This document shows, piece after piece, positions 34,823 to 45,747 of a stretch of DNA of 64,000 bases. Made by a program: the position numbers and the translations under genes. Positions within the stretch are counted from its first letter, which is position 1. Each line of letters opens with the position of its first letter. The DNA is from Rhizomys pruinosus (taxonomy: Eukaryota > Chordata > Mammalia > Rodentia > Spalacidae), in the NCBI GenBank assembly GCA_009823505.1, contig VZQC01005710.1, positions 1,176,486-1,240,485 on the forward strand. The letters are read 5' to 3'. The notes beneath the pieces are model-generated. The model saw nothing but the letters and a program-made list of their open reading frames with translations, was not told the DNA's origin and did no database searches.

Positions 34823-35654
34823 CGCTGTGTTCTGAGGGCAACAGTTACCAGGTTTTGTGGGCCACGATCTAGGCCAGGCAGCCCTGAAAGGAAGACACCA
34901 TGACAAGGACCAGGCCAGGGGGAAGTATTTTGTCACCGACTCCAGACAACAGCTGCTGATTGCTCAGTAACAGGAAATGAAGACCACATTGAGGTTCACA
35001 AAGACAGTGATCAGTTTGGCTAACAGTGCTTTGCCAACCTAAGTGGGCATTATGGATTCGATTCCGAGTAAATGCCTTTCCTTTTTAGGAGAAATGGTGC
35101 TGAAGTCCAGAATATCTAAAAGCAAGCTGAAGGAGCAGAGAGAGGTTCAGGGCAGTGACTAAAGCCTGCTGTGATTTATGGAAGACTCCTGATAAAACAA
35201 TGCCTCATCCTAGATGGGCAATTTTTCTCTCTTGAAGAAAGGAAATGGGGTCTCACTGCTGATAAAGACAGAACGAAGTGTCCAGAGCTCTGCAGAGTCA
35301 CCAGCAGCAGATCACAGCAGACAGACGGCATGCAGCCATGCTGAGTCCACTCAGTGGGCCCCACCTAGGGCGTTCTCAGAGACGGCAGAGTGGAGAATGA
35401 GCGGCCATCCTCCCTGGTGACATGTCTTTAGCAGCGCCCAGCCTGCCCTGAATTAATCTCCCCAAAGCAGGCTCAAGATGTCATGGGATGTAACTGACTG
35501 GTCGGTGGGAAAAAGACTGGGACCTGCTCAGCTAGCGAGGGGACCTGGGTGGTTCTGCTACATTATCTGTTCCTGTCTGAACTCTGACAGAACATGTTAG
35601 GGAGTAAAGATGGTGATATTGGGAGTCAGCATCTATTGACCACCACTGCTCTCC
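34823..35654. other. Unique sequence, nothing recognised
   Basis: No feature is recognised. Confidence 0.5.
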
Positions 35655-36035
35655 AGTCCACCCTCCTGTTGCTGTGATAAACTCAATGACCAAGTGACTT
35701 GAGGGGAGGGTTTATTTGGCTTACAGATCACAGTTCCCCATCCAGGAAAGCCAAGGCTAGAATTCAAGGCCTGTACTTGAACACAGGAACTGAAGCAGAG
35801 ACCATGGAGGAATACTGCTTACTGGCTTGTTTTCCAGGCTTACATTCAGCTTCCTCAGACAGCTCCGGGCCACCCGTCAAGGGATGGTGCCAGGCACAGT
35901 GGGGTGGCCCTCCTTGTGAAGGAACCCTTAAGAAAATGTCCCACAGACATACCTGTGGCCCAATCTGATGGAAGAACCCAGTCAGCTGAGGTTCCTTCTT
36001 CCCAGATGTGTCAATTTGACAACCAGGATTAAACA
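35655..36035 (-). mobile_element. ERVL-type LTR (MT2-like), antisense, diverged
   Basis: CCTGTTGCTGTGATAAACTC, GGAGGGTTTATTTGGCTTAC, GAGACCATGGAGGAATACTG and GTGTCAATTTGACAACC follow the antisense order of the LTR at 45.7 kb. The ends are eroded. Confidence 0.7.
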
Positions 36036-37705
36036 TCGCACCCATTATAAGTCAAATGCTCACCTCACAGCAACTATAAGAGAGTAGTCTTTACAAAGGA
36101 CAGGCTCAGAGTGATCCCATGACACCATATAGCCAAATCCAGATCTGACTGACTGTAAATGTCAGGTCATGACTACAGCTCTGAGCCATGCTAAGGCCTC
36201 CAGACATGATCCCATGAATATCAAGGTCAAGGGTGCCCCATCGCATTTCTCTGGTATCTGATCGTTTGATGAATACTTCTGAGGCCTTCATGAATAGCAA
36301 TGGAGAAGGTGCATAGACACCCAGCACAGAGCTGCGTGGGGAGCCTGTGGGGCCCAGACTTGTAGAAAGGTAGCAAAGAGCTCTACAGACAGGTGACCAA
36401 GGATTCTGAAAAGCAGTGATGGGGGAGGAGTGTAAATTTAGGAGCCAAGCAGCCCAGGTGGCAGGAGACTATATGTGGAGGTGCGCAGGGTGCATGGAGG
36501 CACAGAGAGCTCCCAGCTTGTGGAAGGTTCTAGCAGGCATGCCCAACATGACGGAGCAAATGTGGAGAAGGCACCAGGAAGTGGGTTCTACATGATAGAG
36601 CCGAAGTGTCTGTGGGACATCAAGATGGAAATCTGGGACTTGGCCCAAGCTGGAGGTGTAAGTTCAGGGGTGTCCACTTCTAGAAGGACCTCAACAAACA
36701 CTCACCTGGCATAAATCGAGCTCTTTGAACAGTATAAATATGCTCTGTTTAATCATGGCATAGTACATGTCAAGGCATATGAGTGTCTGGGGAGTTGCTT
36801 TGCAGGCTCCTTTGACAGAGAAGATACCAAGGTATGTTCCCCAAACCTAGCTACAGATGATGTAAACTGTTTCAAACACCCATGTTACCACCTCAGTACC
36901 TGAGTGTCTACTGAAAGCTTTTATCCAAATTTGCATCTCCGATCACTGTTCAGAACTGTGAGTGCACAAGGAAGAGCCCAAGACAGCACCCAGCAATCTC
37001 CTGGCAGCAGATGGGTTCTTTGCGGCAGTCAGCTGCCAGTTACTGACACTGCAAAAGAAAACCTCAAAGAACGACACCTGCCAGTTAGGATTCACAGCAA
37101 AAAGAATTAAAATATCAGCAAGTGACATCAGAATGTGGTAAAAATAGAACGATCTAATCAAGTCAGAAAGAAAGATGGAGCACTTGCTGGGTGGTCTTCC
37201 CCAGGACACCAGAAGCTTTCCAGCACCTTCTGCTCATGAATACAGGAAAGGGAAGCATCCGTGAGAGCCCAGCACTCCAAGCTAATGAAGTGCTTCCCCT
37301 GGAGTCACTCTGTGAGCAGCCTCCGTACCTGGAACGGCATCTGAGTGGTCAGCACGTGACAGAATCACCATGGGAAGCTCAGACCTGAACATCAAGTGTG
37401 GTCATGACCTTGTTTGCCAATCCCCACCCACCTCTCTGTCCCTGCCTTCTCTCTGATGTTTTACTCTGGAAGATTCTGTGCAGATTCTCTAAAGGAGTCG
37501 TACAGATCCCAAGTCTCCCCTAAAGATGGGGTGGGAGGGCACGAGTGCATATTCTAGGACTCACAACGCAACATGACAGAAGGGGTAGGTTGCAGAGAGA
37601 GATGCGCTGCTTGGCTCATAGTTCTGATCCAAGGTCAAAGGGCTGCAACTGGCAATGGCCTTTCTTGTGGAGTCCTGAGACGGTAAAGAGAATTTCATGG
37701 TTGAG
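36036..37705. other. Unique sequence, nothing recognised
   Basis: Several short frames; none has a recognisable motif. Confidence 0.5.
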
Positions 37706-38140
37706 GATCCCAGTTTCTTTCTATTGCTCTGATAAAAAACCAACTTGGGGAGGAAAGGGTTTACTTTACCTTACAACTAACAGTTCATCAGTGAGGGGAG
37801 CCAGGGCAGGAGCTCAGGGCAGAACCTGGAGCACAGAACATAGAGGTATGCTGCTTACTGCCCTACTCCCTTGTCCTGCACTCAATCTCCTTTTTTACAT
37901 ATAACACAGGACCACCTCCCTGGGTGGCATCACCCACAGTGAGCTGGACACCCCCACATCACTCAACAATCAGAAAAATGCCCCACAGACACGGCCACAG
38001 ACACAGCCACAGTCATGTCCACAGACACGGCCACAGACACCGCCACAGACACAGCCACAGGCCGATGCAGTGGAGGCAATTTCTCAACTGAGGCTCCCTC
38101 TACCCAGGTGCCAAGTTGACAACCAAAGCTGTCCAGCACA
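37706..38140 (-). mobile_element. ERVL-type LTR (MT2-like), antisense, enlarged by a minisatellite
   Basis: CTTGGGGAGGAAAGGGTTTA, GGACCACCTCCCTGGGTGGC, CTCAACTGAGGCTCCCTCTA and a CTGTCCAGCACA end at 38,140. The CCACAGACA... region of the LTR is expanded into tandem copies. Confidence 0.78.
37981..38061 (+). repeat. 12-bp minisatellite inside an LTR
   Basis: CCACAGACACGG and close variants (ACAGCC, ACCGCC, one GTCATGT) are repeated about seven times. Other LTRs of this type in the window carry a single CCACAGA... copy at this point. Confidence 0.88.
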
Positions 38141-38178
38141 GCAAGAGACAGGAAGTAAACATGTATGTGTGTCTGTCT

Positions 38179-38180
<2 letters not shown>

Positions 38181-38237
<57 letters not shown>
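38181..38237. repeat. (TC)n microsatellite
   Basis: Nearly pure TC dinucleotides over 57 bp. Confidence 0.95.
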
Positions 38238-38240
<3 letters not shown>

Positions 38241-38299
38241 AGAGGTCGGTGTTCAGTGTCTTCCTCATCTACTCTGGACCTTGGTCTTGGACCCAGGTC

Positions 38300-38500
38300 T
38301 CCTCTCATTGAACCTGGAGCTTGCCAATATATCTCAACTGGCCAGACAGCCCCAGACACCCTGTTTGCACATCACAGCACTGGAATTCCAGGACCCCCGC
38401 CATACCTGGCCTCTCCCCTAAGCACTGGGGATCCAGACACGTCCTCCTGCGTGTGCTGGTAGCACTTTACCCACTGGCCACCTCCCTTCTCCCCAGATTG
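38300..38500 (-). mobile_element. B4 SINE, antisense, diverged
   Basis: CTCATTGAACCTGGAGCTTG, CCAACTGGCC-like sequence and a final CCACTGGCCACCTCCC resemble a reversed B4. Confidence 0.55.
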
Positions 38501-38764
38501 TCTGGCCTAAATACGTGACCACACTGAATTTTCATATAAACCTCCTTCCTCACCAACACTCACCCCATCTCAACTAGGAATGACCTGGTTCCAGTGTGAG
38601 GTCCGCTACCATAACATGGACATTGCCCAAGACTGGGCCCTGGAGGGCATTGCAAAGAGAAGAGGCCATAAGAACCAGCAGGTGACATTCTTTAAAGGTT
38701 TAGGAGAACACAGGCTCACATCTCACCAATGTCTGAGTCTGAACTTGCACTATAGGTTCATGTT
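38501..38764. other. Possible LTR-related sequence
   Basis: It lies directly upstream of a MaLR leader, so it may contain degraded 5' LTR sequence. No confident alignment can be made by eye. Confidence 0.35.
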
Positions 38765-40745
38765 TTGAATGCTGACTTCACAGCTTATGCTATATCTCAG
38801 AGAAATGAAGTGGGTGCTATGATTAAATCTGACTATGTGGTTCTTAGGCCTTTGAAAAATTTGCAGGAGGAATGTAGAAGAGTTTGGGGACGTAAGGTAG
38901 AGAGGCCCTATAAGCAGATCTTGGTGGAATAATCTAGTGAAAGTTTACAAAATCAGAACACTGATGAAAATATGGACAGTATTTCAAATGTAAATGAAGA
39001 CCCATCAAGAATCAGACTAAAGGCCACTTGTATTACTGTGATTGTTCTGCTCATGTCCTGAAATTGTAACTGAGGCTGAATTCAAGAGCAATGGACTAAC
39101 ATATTTGGAGAGGAAATTTCAAGATTCAGGCTGTAGCATGGTTGATGCTGGCTGCCTTTAGCCAGGTTTACAATGACCACTGAGAGAAAACACAGGATAT
39201 ATAATTTGGGAGCATGAATGTGCTTTAAGTTATGGACAAAGTAGTTGTAACTGTTAAAGATATTAGCAAGGTTATAGAGAAACAGTGCCATATACACTAA
39301 GACAAGGCTATAGGGTATAAAATGAAAATGTTGGGCTGGAGAGATGGCCTAGTGGTTAAGAGCGCCGACTGCTCTGGCAGAGAACCCGGGTTCAATCCCC
39401 AGCACCCACATGGCAGCTAAGAACTGTCTTTGACTCCAGTTCCAGGGGAATCTGAGACCCTCTTCTGACCTCCAAGGTATTGCAGGACAAGGGTGCACAA
39501 ACCTGCATGCAGACAGTACATTCATACACATACAAGAATGAATAAAAATTTAATAAATAAATAAATAAAATGAAAATGTAACCCAAATAACTCATCTCAA
39601 AGACTTTATTTTGGTACCTAAAAAGAGGAAATCTCTAGGGCACACTGATGGGAAGAGTCAGAAGGAAGTCCTTATCAGAGCTCAGCCACCCAGGAACTCA
39701 GAGGCCACAGCAGCCATGATGAGAGGGACCCCGCTACTTCTCAGGCTGCCAACTGTCCACTTGGTGTTGGTTTTGTAAGCATGCAGAATTCAAGAGTTTC
39801 AGGATCATGGGGGCGGGGGGGGGAGCTGATACCAGCTTTCCAAAGAAAGTCTACAAGGCCAGGCAACACATAACAGGCTCAGATTCCCCAAAGGAAGCCC
39901 TGAGCAGGATATTCATGAAGTTGTGAAGTTGTAATTAAGATCACAGAATGTTGGAAATGCCAGGAATATGGAATGCATGCTCGGCAGGCACTGAGTAGAC
40001 CACGCCCTAGAGAGGAGCCTGGGTGCTGCAAATGGCAGGGCTGCAGGGTACCCAAGCCTGTTGGAGCCCAGATGACATCGTGTACCCTGAATGCTGGACA
40101 AGGAGCTACACAATTTTGTGTTTTCCTCATTGGGTTTCAGTCTTACTTTGACACAGTCTTTCCTTCCTGGTGTCAGCTTCCTCCTTTTCAGAGCAAGAAC
40201 AATTTTCTGTGCCCTTATGTATTGGAAGTGTGTAACTTCCCTTCATTTTGTAACTAAGAGATTGCCTTGAGTCTCAGAAGAGACTTTGGACTTTTTGAAC
40301 AGTTTGGGGACCCTTGAGGCTAGGGGACTTTTGAAGTTGGACTGAATTCATTTTTTAAATTATGGGATAGCCATGACCTGGAATGTCATGGTTTGAATCT
40401 GACATGTGTCTCCCAAAGTTAATGATTTGAATGCTCAGCTTGTGATGCTACTTAAGACTGGGGAATCTTCAGGAGGTAAGGTCCAGCTGGGGGAAACTTT
40501 GAATGCTAATTACAACCCTGCTTGCAGCCTGCCTTCTGCTTGTAAGGAGTCTCTGCCACACACCTCCATGCACATCACCACGACTGTGCCTTCTGAAACC
40601 ATCAGCCACTATAAACTGTCTTTGAATGCTGACTTCACAGCTTATGCTACATCTCAGAGAAATGAAGTGGGTTCTATGATTAGATCTGACTATGTGGTTC
40701 TTAGGCCTTTGAAACTTATTTGCAGGAAGAATGTAGAATAGTTTG
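38765..40745 (+). mobile_element. MaLR-type provirus remnant: leader, internal region, LTR, second leader
   Basis: At 38,765-38,900 an LTR end passes into a leader containing GTGGTTCTTAGGCCTTTGAA and GGAATGTAGAAGAGTTTGGG. The internal region runs to about 40,384, ending GGGGACTTTTGAAGTTGGAC. An LTR starts near 40,385 (TGTCATGGTTTGAATCTGAC), and at 40,620-40,745 the same LTR-end plus leader sequence appears again. No coding frame survives. A B2 (39,332-39,564) interrupts it. Confidence 0.6.
39332..39564 (+). mobile_element. B2 SINE, perfect 15-bp target duplication
   Basis: Begins TGGGCTGGAGAGATGGCCTA. The flanks ATAAAATGAAAATGT at 39,317-39,331 and 39,565-39,579 are identical. Confidence 0.94.
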
Positions 40746-41098
40746 GGGACACATGTATTTTGATCACAACAAGAAGGTGACAACATTCATAAAGAAATTG
40801 TCTAGACACTTAGCTAGATAGCAAGCTTGAGTTTTAAGAGTACCATAATTCAGTAACAAATTGAAGTCTAAGCTCAAACAGAGCAGGGACAGAGTGTTTT
40901 GTGTTCAGAAGTGGCCTTTGTGAAGGCCCCCTGCAAAGTTACAAATTACTTGGAAAATATTCCAAGCACCTTGACTGTGAAAAATGTGCCCCTGCCCTTC
41001 TTGCTGTCTGCATAGACACGACTGACCACACTACACAGCTGCTGGTGAGAGGACTTCATGTGTGTGTTTGGCTTTGTCTTTTGTTTTTTTCCAGACAT
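40746..41098. other. Unique sequence, nothing recognised
   Basis: May include the continuing MaLR internal region; no gene is recognised. Confidence 0.45.
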
Positions 41099-41112
41099 AG
41101 AAATATCATAAA

Positions 41113-41268
41113 TAAAGCTGGGTGTGGTGGTGCACACCTTTAATCCCAGCACTCGGGAGGCAGAGGCAGGCAGATCTCTGTGAGTTCAAGTCGAGCCTGG
41201 TCTATAAATCGAGTTCCAGGCCAGCTGGGGCTACAGGGATACCCTGTCTCAAAAACAAACAAACAAAA
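41113..41268 (+). mobile_element. B1 SINE, perfect 14-bp target duplication
   Basis: AGCTGGGTGTGGTGGTGCAC to a CAAACAAACAAAAA tail. The flanks AGAAATATCATAAA at 41,099-41,112 and 41,269-41,282 are identical. Confidence 0.95.
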
Positions 41269-41282
41269 AGAAATATCATAAA

Positions 41283-41654
41283 CAGAGACATAAGAGGAGG
41301 GTGTTTTCTTGGGCATTGTTGGTATAAGTCCCATGTCTCCAGTAGGATTTATTTAATGAGCTTATTCCCAGATCATGGTGTTAGCACAGGACACAATCTT
41401 TCCACAGAGATGCTGTAAAGAGAGCTCTCAGGTATGACCTTGAACATCCTTCAGGTGTGCATAACAGAACCAAGGTGCAGGTGGGAAAGGGACCTCCCAC
41501 AGAGATAATCCAGCCTGCTGCTGAAGTGTCAACTTCTTCCTGAGACTTGCATCTGAGTCACTAATTGACCCCTTCCTCTTCATCTTCCATCAGGTAGGTC
41601 TGCTGCTGGCCAAGGAAGCTGACAGGGCACAGAGGGTGAGAAAGTTGAAGATGA

Positions 41655-41702
<48 letters not shown>

Positions 41703-41989
41703 GGTCACCGATACTGCTGGTTAGAAATACATGAGAAAAAAATCATTTTCATTTCAATTTTCTTATGTGGTATTACCTTAAAGGACTACAGTGTGCTGGT
41801 AAGGGAAGTGGCAGGGAGACTCAACATTTCTTGCCTGGGGTGGGCAGGGAGAGGAATGAGATAGCGTCAATTATATGCCAACCTTATATACAACTCAGCT
41901 CTATATGGGCACCTCAATGATGTGAACCTTGCAGAGTGAGTGCTTGAGAGTGCCTGATTCTTCCCTTTGAAATAAGACAGTACTTGTTT
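41283..41989. other. Unique sequence with a CA microsatellite
   Basis: (CA)n at 41,657-41,702. No gene is recognised. Confidence 0.6.
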
Positions 41990-42186
41990 TGGATTTTACA
42001 GCAGCCCACAGTTAAGAGACTTTTAATTGAACTTTTAAGCATTTGGACATTTTAATGACTGTGGGGCTTTTAAGGTTGTACTGTCTTAGGTTGTGATTAA
42101 TGTTAACATCATACTTTGGGGATAAGAACTGGAAAGGTGGTGGTTTAATAGTGATGTTTTGTGTGTCAAGTTGACAAGGGGTCAAT
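41990..42186 (+). mobile_element. 3' end of an LTR-element internal region
   Basis: GAGACTTTTAATTGAACTTT, GACTGTGGGGCTTTTAAGG and GGTGGTTTAATAGTGATG followed by TTGACAAGGGGTCAAT resemble the last internal stretch and polypurine-like site before a rodent ERVL/MaLR LTR. It abuts the LTR at 42,187. Confidence 0.45.
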
Positions 42187-42590
42187 TGTGCTGGATAGCT
42201 TTAGTGTCAACTTGACACACCTGGGTTGAGGGAGCCTCAGCTGGGGAATTGGCTCCATTGGATTGGCCTGTGGCCACATCTGTGGAGTATTGTCTTGATG
42301 GTCAAGCAGTGTGGGAGGGCCCAGCCCACAATGAGTAGTGCCACCCTGGGCAGGTTGTGTACTGTATAAGAAGGCGGGCTGGGCATGAGCCAGGAGAGCA
42401 ACCAGTGAGCAGCATTCCTCCATGGCCTGTGCTTCAGCTCCTGCCTCCAGGTTCCTGCCCTGAGTTCCTGCCTTGGGCTCCCTAAGTGATGAACTGTGAC
42501 CCGGGAGATGTAAGCTAAATAAACCCTTTCCTCCCCAAGTTGGTGTCAGTCAGAGTGTTTTGTCACAGCAATGGAAGACAAACTAGGACA
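42187..42590 (+). mobile_element. ERVL-type LTR (MT2-like), left arm of an inverted repeat
   Basis: 404 bp with TG...CA ends, from TGTGCTGGATAGCTTTAGTG to AACTAGGACA. An AATAAACCCTTTCC polyadenylation region is near 42,518. It is followed directly by a primer-site-like sequence and leader, so the inverted-repeat arm extends to 42,670. Confidence 0.85.
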
Positions 42591-42595
42591 GAAAT

Positions 42596-42613
42596 TGGTA
42601 CCGAGAGTGGGGT
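42596..42613 (+). other. Primer binding site resembling tRNA-Leu
   Basis: TGGTACCGAGAGTGGGGT starts six bases after the LTR end. It matches the 3' end of a vertebrate tRNA-Leu (CCA included), recalled from memory, at 16 of 18 positions. Leu primers are known in the ERVL family. An inverted copy lies beside the LTR at 43,988-44,392. Confidence 0.55.
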
Positions 42614-42734
42614 ATTGCTGTGACAGACCTGACCTTGGTGTTTTGGGGAAGGATTGTGGAGGCGTTTGGACCATTGGGTCAGGATCATGAGACTCAGAGA
42701 CACAGTCAAGATAGGTATGTGATGACAAAAGCTG

Positions 42735-43101
42735 TCCTCTTCACCTTTAACTGTCAACTTTTCACAATCTGGAGTCTTCTGAGAAGGGAATCTCAGTAGA
42801 GGGACTGGTCTGTGGGCATGTCTGTGTGAGATTGTCTTGAGTATTAATTGATTAGGAGGGCCCAACCCACCATGCGCAGTACCATTCCCTGAGCAGGTTG
42901 TCCTGGCATGCATAAGGGAAGGAGCTGAGCATGAGCTTTTCCCCTGCAGCCAGAGATGGGCATCACCCCCGTACCCTCCACCCCTGTGGTACAGACTGTA
43001 CCTTAGTGGTTCCTCAGTCAGAGGTAAAGATAAAAACCAGTCCTGCCTTCAGGGTCTTCCCTTGTGTTTCTGTCTTGGCTTCCCTCAGTGATGGACGGTA
43101 A
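42735..43101 (+). mobile_element. Older, diverged LTR (5' part), split by a younger insertion
   Basis: CTGTCAACTTTTCACAATCT, GGACTGGTCTGTGGGCATGT, GAGGGCCCAACCCACCATGC and TTCCCTCAGTGATGGACGGT follow the LTR layout at lower similarity. It resumes at 44,398-44,470 (ATCACAGCAACAGGAAAGAA), after the inserted element. Confidence 0.65.
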
Positions 43102-44392
43102 TGTCCTAGTTTGTCTTCCATTGCTGTGACAAAACACTCTGACCGACACCAACTTGGGGAGGAAAGGGTTTATTCAGCTTACATCTCCTGGGTCATAGGT
43201 CATCACTTAGGGAGCCCAAGGTAGGAACTCAGGGCAGGAACCTGGAGGCAGGAGCTGAAGCACAGGCCATGGAGGAATGCTGCTCACTGGCTTGCTTCCC
43301 TGGCTCATGCCCAATGGTCTCTTCTGACCTCTCCTGGTGCAAAGCCTCAGCTTCTCTCCATGACCCCTGCAATCCTGGGGTCTCCACTGCAACCGAGGTG
43401 CACTTCCACCAATGGTCTTTCCTGACCTCTCACAGTGCCAAGCCTTGGCTGCTCTCTGTGACCCCCTCAAATTTCAACACCGGAACCATATAGAAGACTC
43501 TTACATGTTACCAAGTCCTGCTTCTGGCTCGAGATGGAGGCTCAGGCCCCTTCTGGATCACAGCTTCTGTGTGCTGACCCTGAAGAAATTCTTCCCAGAA
43601 GATTTCACCACAGTGATGCTGGTCTCTTGTTACTTACAGCTGATTTTTCAGCCCCAGCTAACCAGCATCAATTGTCCCAGTACAACAAAGATTTCACTTC
43701 AGGTTCTGGTCTCTTGTTACTTACAGCTGATTCTTCAGCCCCAGCTGACCAGAACCCACAGATTAACCAGTCCTGATGATCTCTGCTACCCTTTGAAACT
43801 AGAAACTTCACAAGCCAGGCCTCCATCTTCTACAACTCCTTCAGCAAAACTGCTCCAAGCTCCACAGCAATGATCTTTAAGCATTCAATGATCTTCCCAG
43901 CCCAAAGTTCCAAACGCCTCCACAATCCTTCCCCAAAACACCAAGGTCAGGTCTGTCACAGCAATACCCCACTCTCGGTACCAATTTCTGTCCTAGTTTG
44001 TCTTCCATTGCTGTGACAAAACACTCTGACTGACACCAACTTGGGGAGGAAAGGGTTTATTTAGCTTACATCTCCCGGGTCACAGTTCATCACTTAGGGA
44101 GCCCAAGGCAGGAACTCAGGGCAGGAACCTGGAGGCAGGAGCTGAAGCACAGGCCATGGAGGAATGCTGCTCACTGGTTGCTCTCCTGGCTCATGCCCAG
44201 CCCACCTTCTTATACAGTACACAACCTGCCCAGGGTGGCACTACTCATTGTGGGCTGGGCCCTCCCACACTGCTTGACCATCAAGACAATACTCCACAGA
44301 TGTGGCCACAGGCCAATCCAATGGAGCCAATTCCCCAGCTGAGGCTCCCTCAACCCAGGTGTGTCAAGTTGACACTAAAGCTATCCAGCACA
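43102..44392 (-). mobile_element. Non-coding ERVL-like LTR element with 5-bp target duplication
   Basis: GGTAA flanks at 43,097-43,101 and 44,393-44,397 define the insertion. Reading the minus strand: 5' LTR 44,392-43,989, primer-site sequence, leader and an internal part without coding frames to about 43,314, then the 3' LTR remnant 43,313-43,102. The remnant has only the last ~210 bp of the LTR; its first ~190 bp are missing. GTCTCTTGTTACTTACAGCT recurs internally (about 43,622 and 43,711). No gag, pol or env frame survives. Confidence 0.75.
43909..44392 (-). repeat. Right arm of a 484-bp inverted repeat
   Basis: The reverse complement of this segment matches 42,187-42,670 base for base except one position (C in the left arm where this one reads T, in AAGAAGGCGGG/AAGAAGGTGGG). 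It covers the LTR, primer-site sequence and first leader bases, then similarity stops on both sides. Confidence 0.95.
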
Positions 44393-44470
44393 GGTAACTT
44401 GTAAGGTTCCTCCCTCGTGTTGCTTCGTGTGTCAGACTTTTATCACAGCAACAGGAAAGAAACTAGACCC

Positions 44471-45747
44471 AAAGGGCAGGGCTGCATTAGGACTGCTGAA
44501 TGTTTCCAAAACTTGTTCCATGTTTTGTGGATTCCACAGTCAGGTACCAGTGTAGGGTGTGAAGAGAGAGGTGTGCCTACCAGCCCTGTCTCCTGCTGAT
44601 AAAGGTTGGTGTCTGCTTTCTCCATGCCTCCGTGACAATGGGTAGGATGAGTGAGGACTACAGAGGTGCCCCTTGGTTGCAGCAAGGAAGCAGGAAAAAG
44701 AAGCCCCTTAATGCTGGAATGGGGCACAGTGTGGTAGAGTTTTGCCTGCTGGCAGTTCAGGAGACCTGGAGCAGCCTCAGTAGGCCTCTGTAGCAATCCC
44801 GGTGTCAACCCAACTACAGCACCACCTACACCTTTGCAAGGGGCAGGGTGACACCTGGGTTCAAATGTCTACTACTAGAGAAGGAGGGAGGGAGAAAGAA
44901 AGGAAAGGAAAGGAAAGGAAAGGAAGGAAGGAAGGAAGGAAGGAAGGAAGGAAGGAAGGAAGGAAGGAAGGAAAGAAGGAAGGAAGGAAAGGGGAAAAAA
45001 AATCAAGGAATACTTTGTCCATCTCTCTTTCCCTAAGAAAACCATTATCCATCAAATTATCACAACATGGATATATCATGGTTGGAACCAGAACTGCTCC
45101 AGATTTTTTCAATTTCAGAACAGTAGCATATAAATACTAAAATTTCTTGGGGGATATAGCCCAAGTTAAAATGTAAAATTAATTTGCTTAATATATTTAC
45201 GTTATGTAATCACTGTAATGATTTTATGCATGAAATAGTTTCTTGGTACGTAATTCTCCATGTATGACATCATGGTTCTCAAAATATTTCAGATTTTTGA
45301 ACAGATTTTCAGATTAGGGATGCTCAGCCTCTGTGAACACAGATCCCTAACGACCACTGCGTTCCGCTCCCCTCTGGGTCCTCTGCACACTGTCCCTGCT
45401 GGGGGTGTGCCTGTGACCCCATCCTTCCCAGGTCTGATTCACTGCCCACCTTCTCAGTGATGCTGGGGCCTCTTTTGTGCACTTCCCATCTCATCTCTGA
45501 TGAGTTGGGTTGTCCTCTAGGCCCCCACGAGCGTGTCCCACATAACAGACCCATCAGTTGATTCTCCAACACCAGGTCTGGGCTTCCACCAGGTCCTGTA
45601 AGTTCTGGCAGTTCAGTAGCAACAGGGAAGCTCAGTGAGGGGGCCAGCTGTGAGGAGGCAGCTGTCAGGCAGGCCGGCCCACCAGGAGGAAGCAGGAGTC
45701 ACTGTCCCTGCAGGAGCTGTTCCCGACACAAGCCAGCACTAGGCCCT
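44471..45747. other. Unique sequence with a GGAA tract
   Basis: A purine block of GGAAA then GGAA units spans 44,877-45,000. No gene is recognised. Confidence 0.6.
44877..45000 (+). repeat. (GGAA)n / (GGAAA)n purine tract
   Basis: GGAAA pentamers pass into GGAA tetramers, about 120 bp of almost pure purine. The Lys/Glu/Gly frames across it are artefacts. Confidence 0.95.

Noticed and set aside
42166..42423. Two nearly identical small proteins at 42,166-42,423 (minus) and 44,156-44,404 (plus)
   Set aside because: They are translations of the two arms of the LTR inverted repeat, not gene duplicates.
43314..43900. Coding exon suggested by a 153-codon frame at 43,412-43,873
   Set aside because: It lies antisense inside the internal part of a flanked LTR element and contains a local internal repeat.
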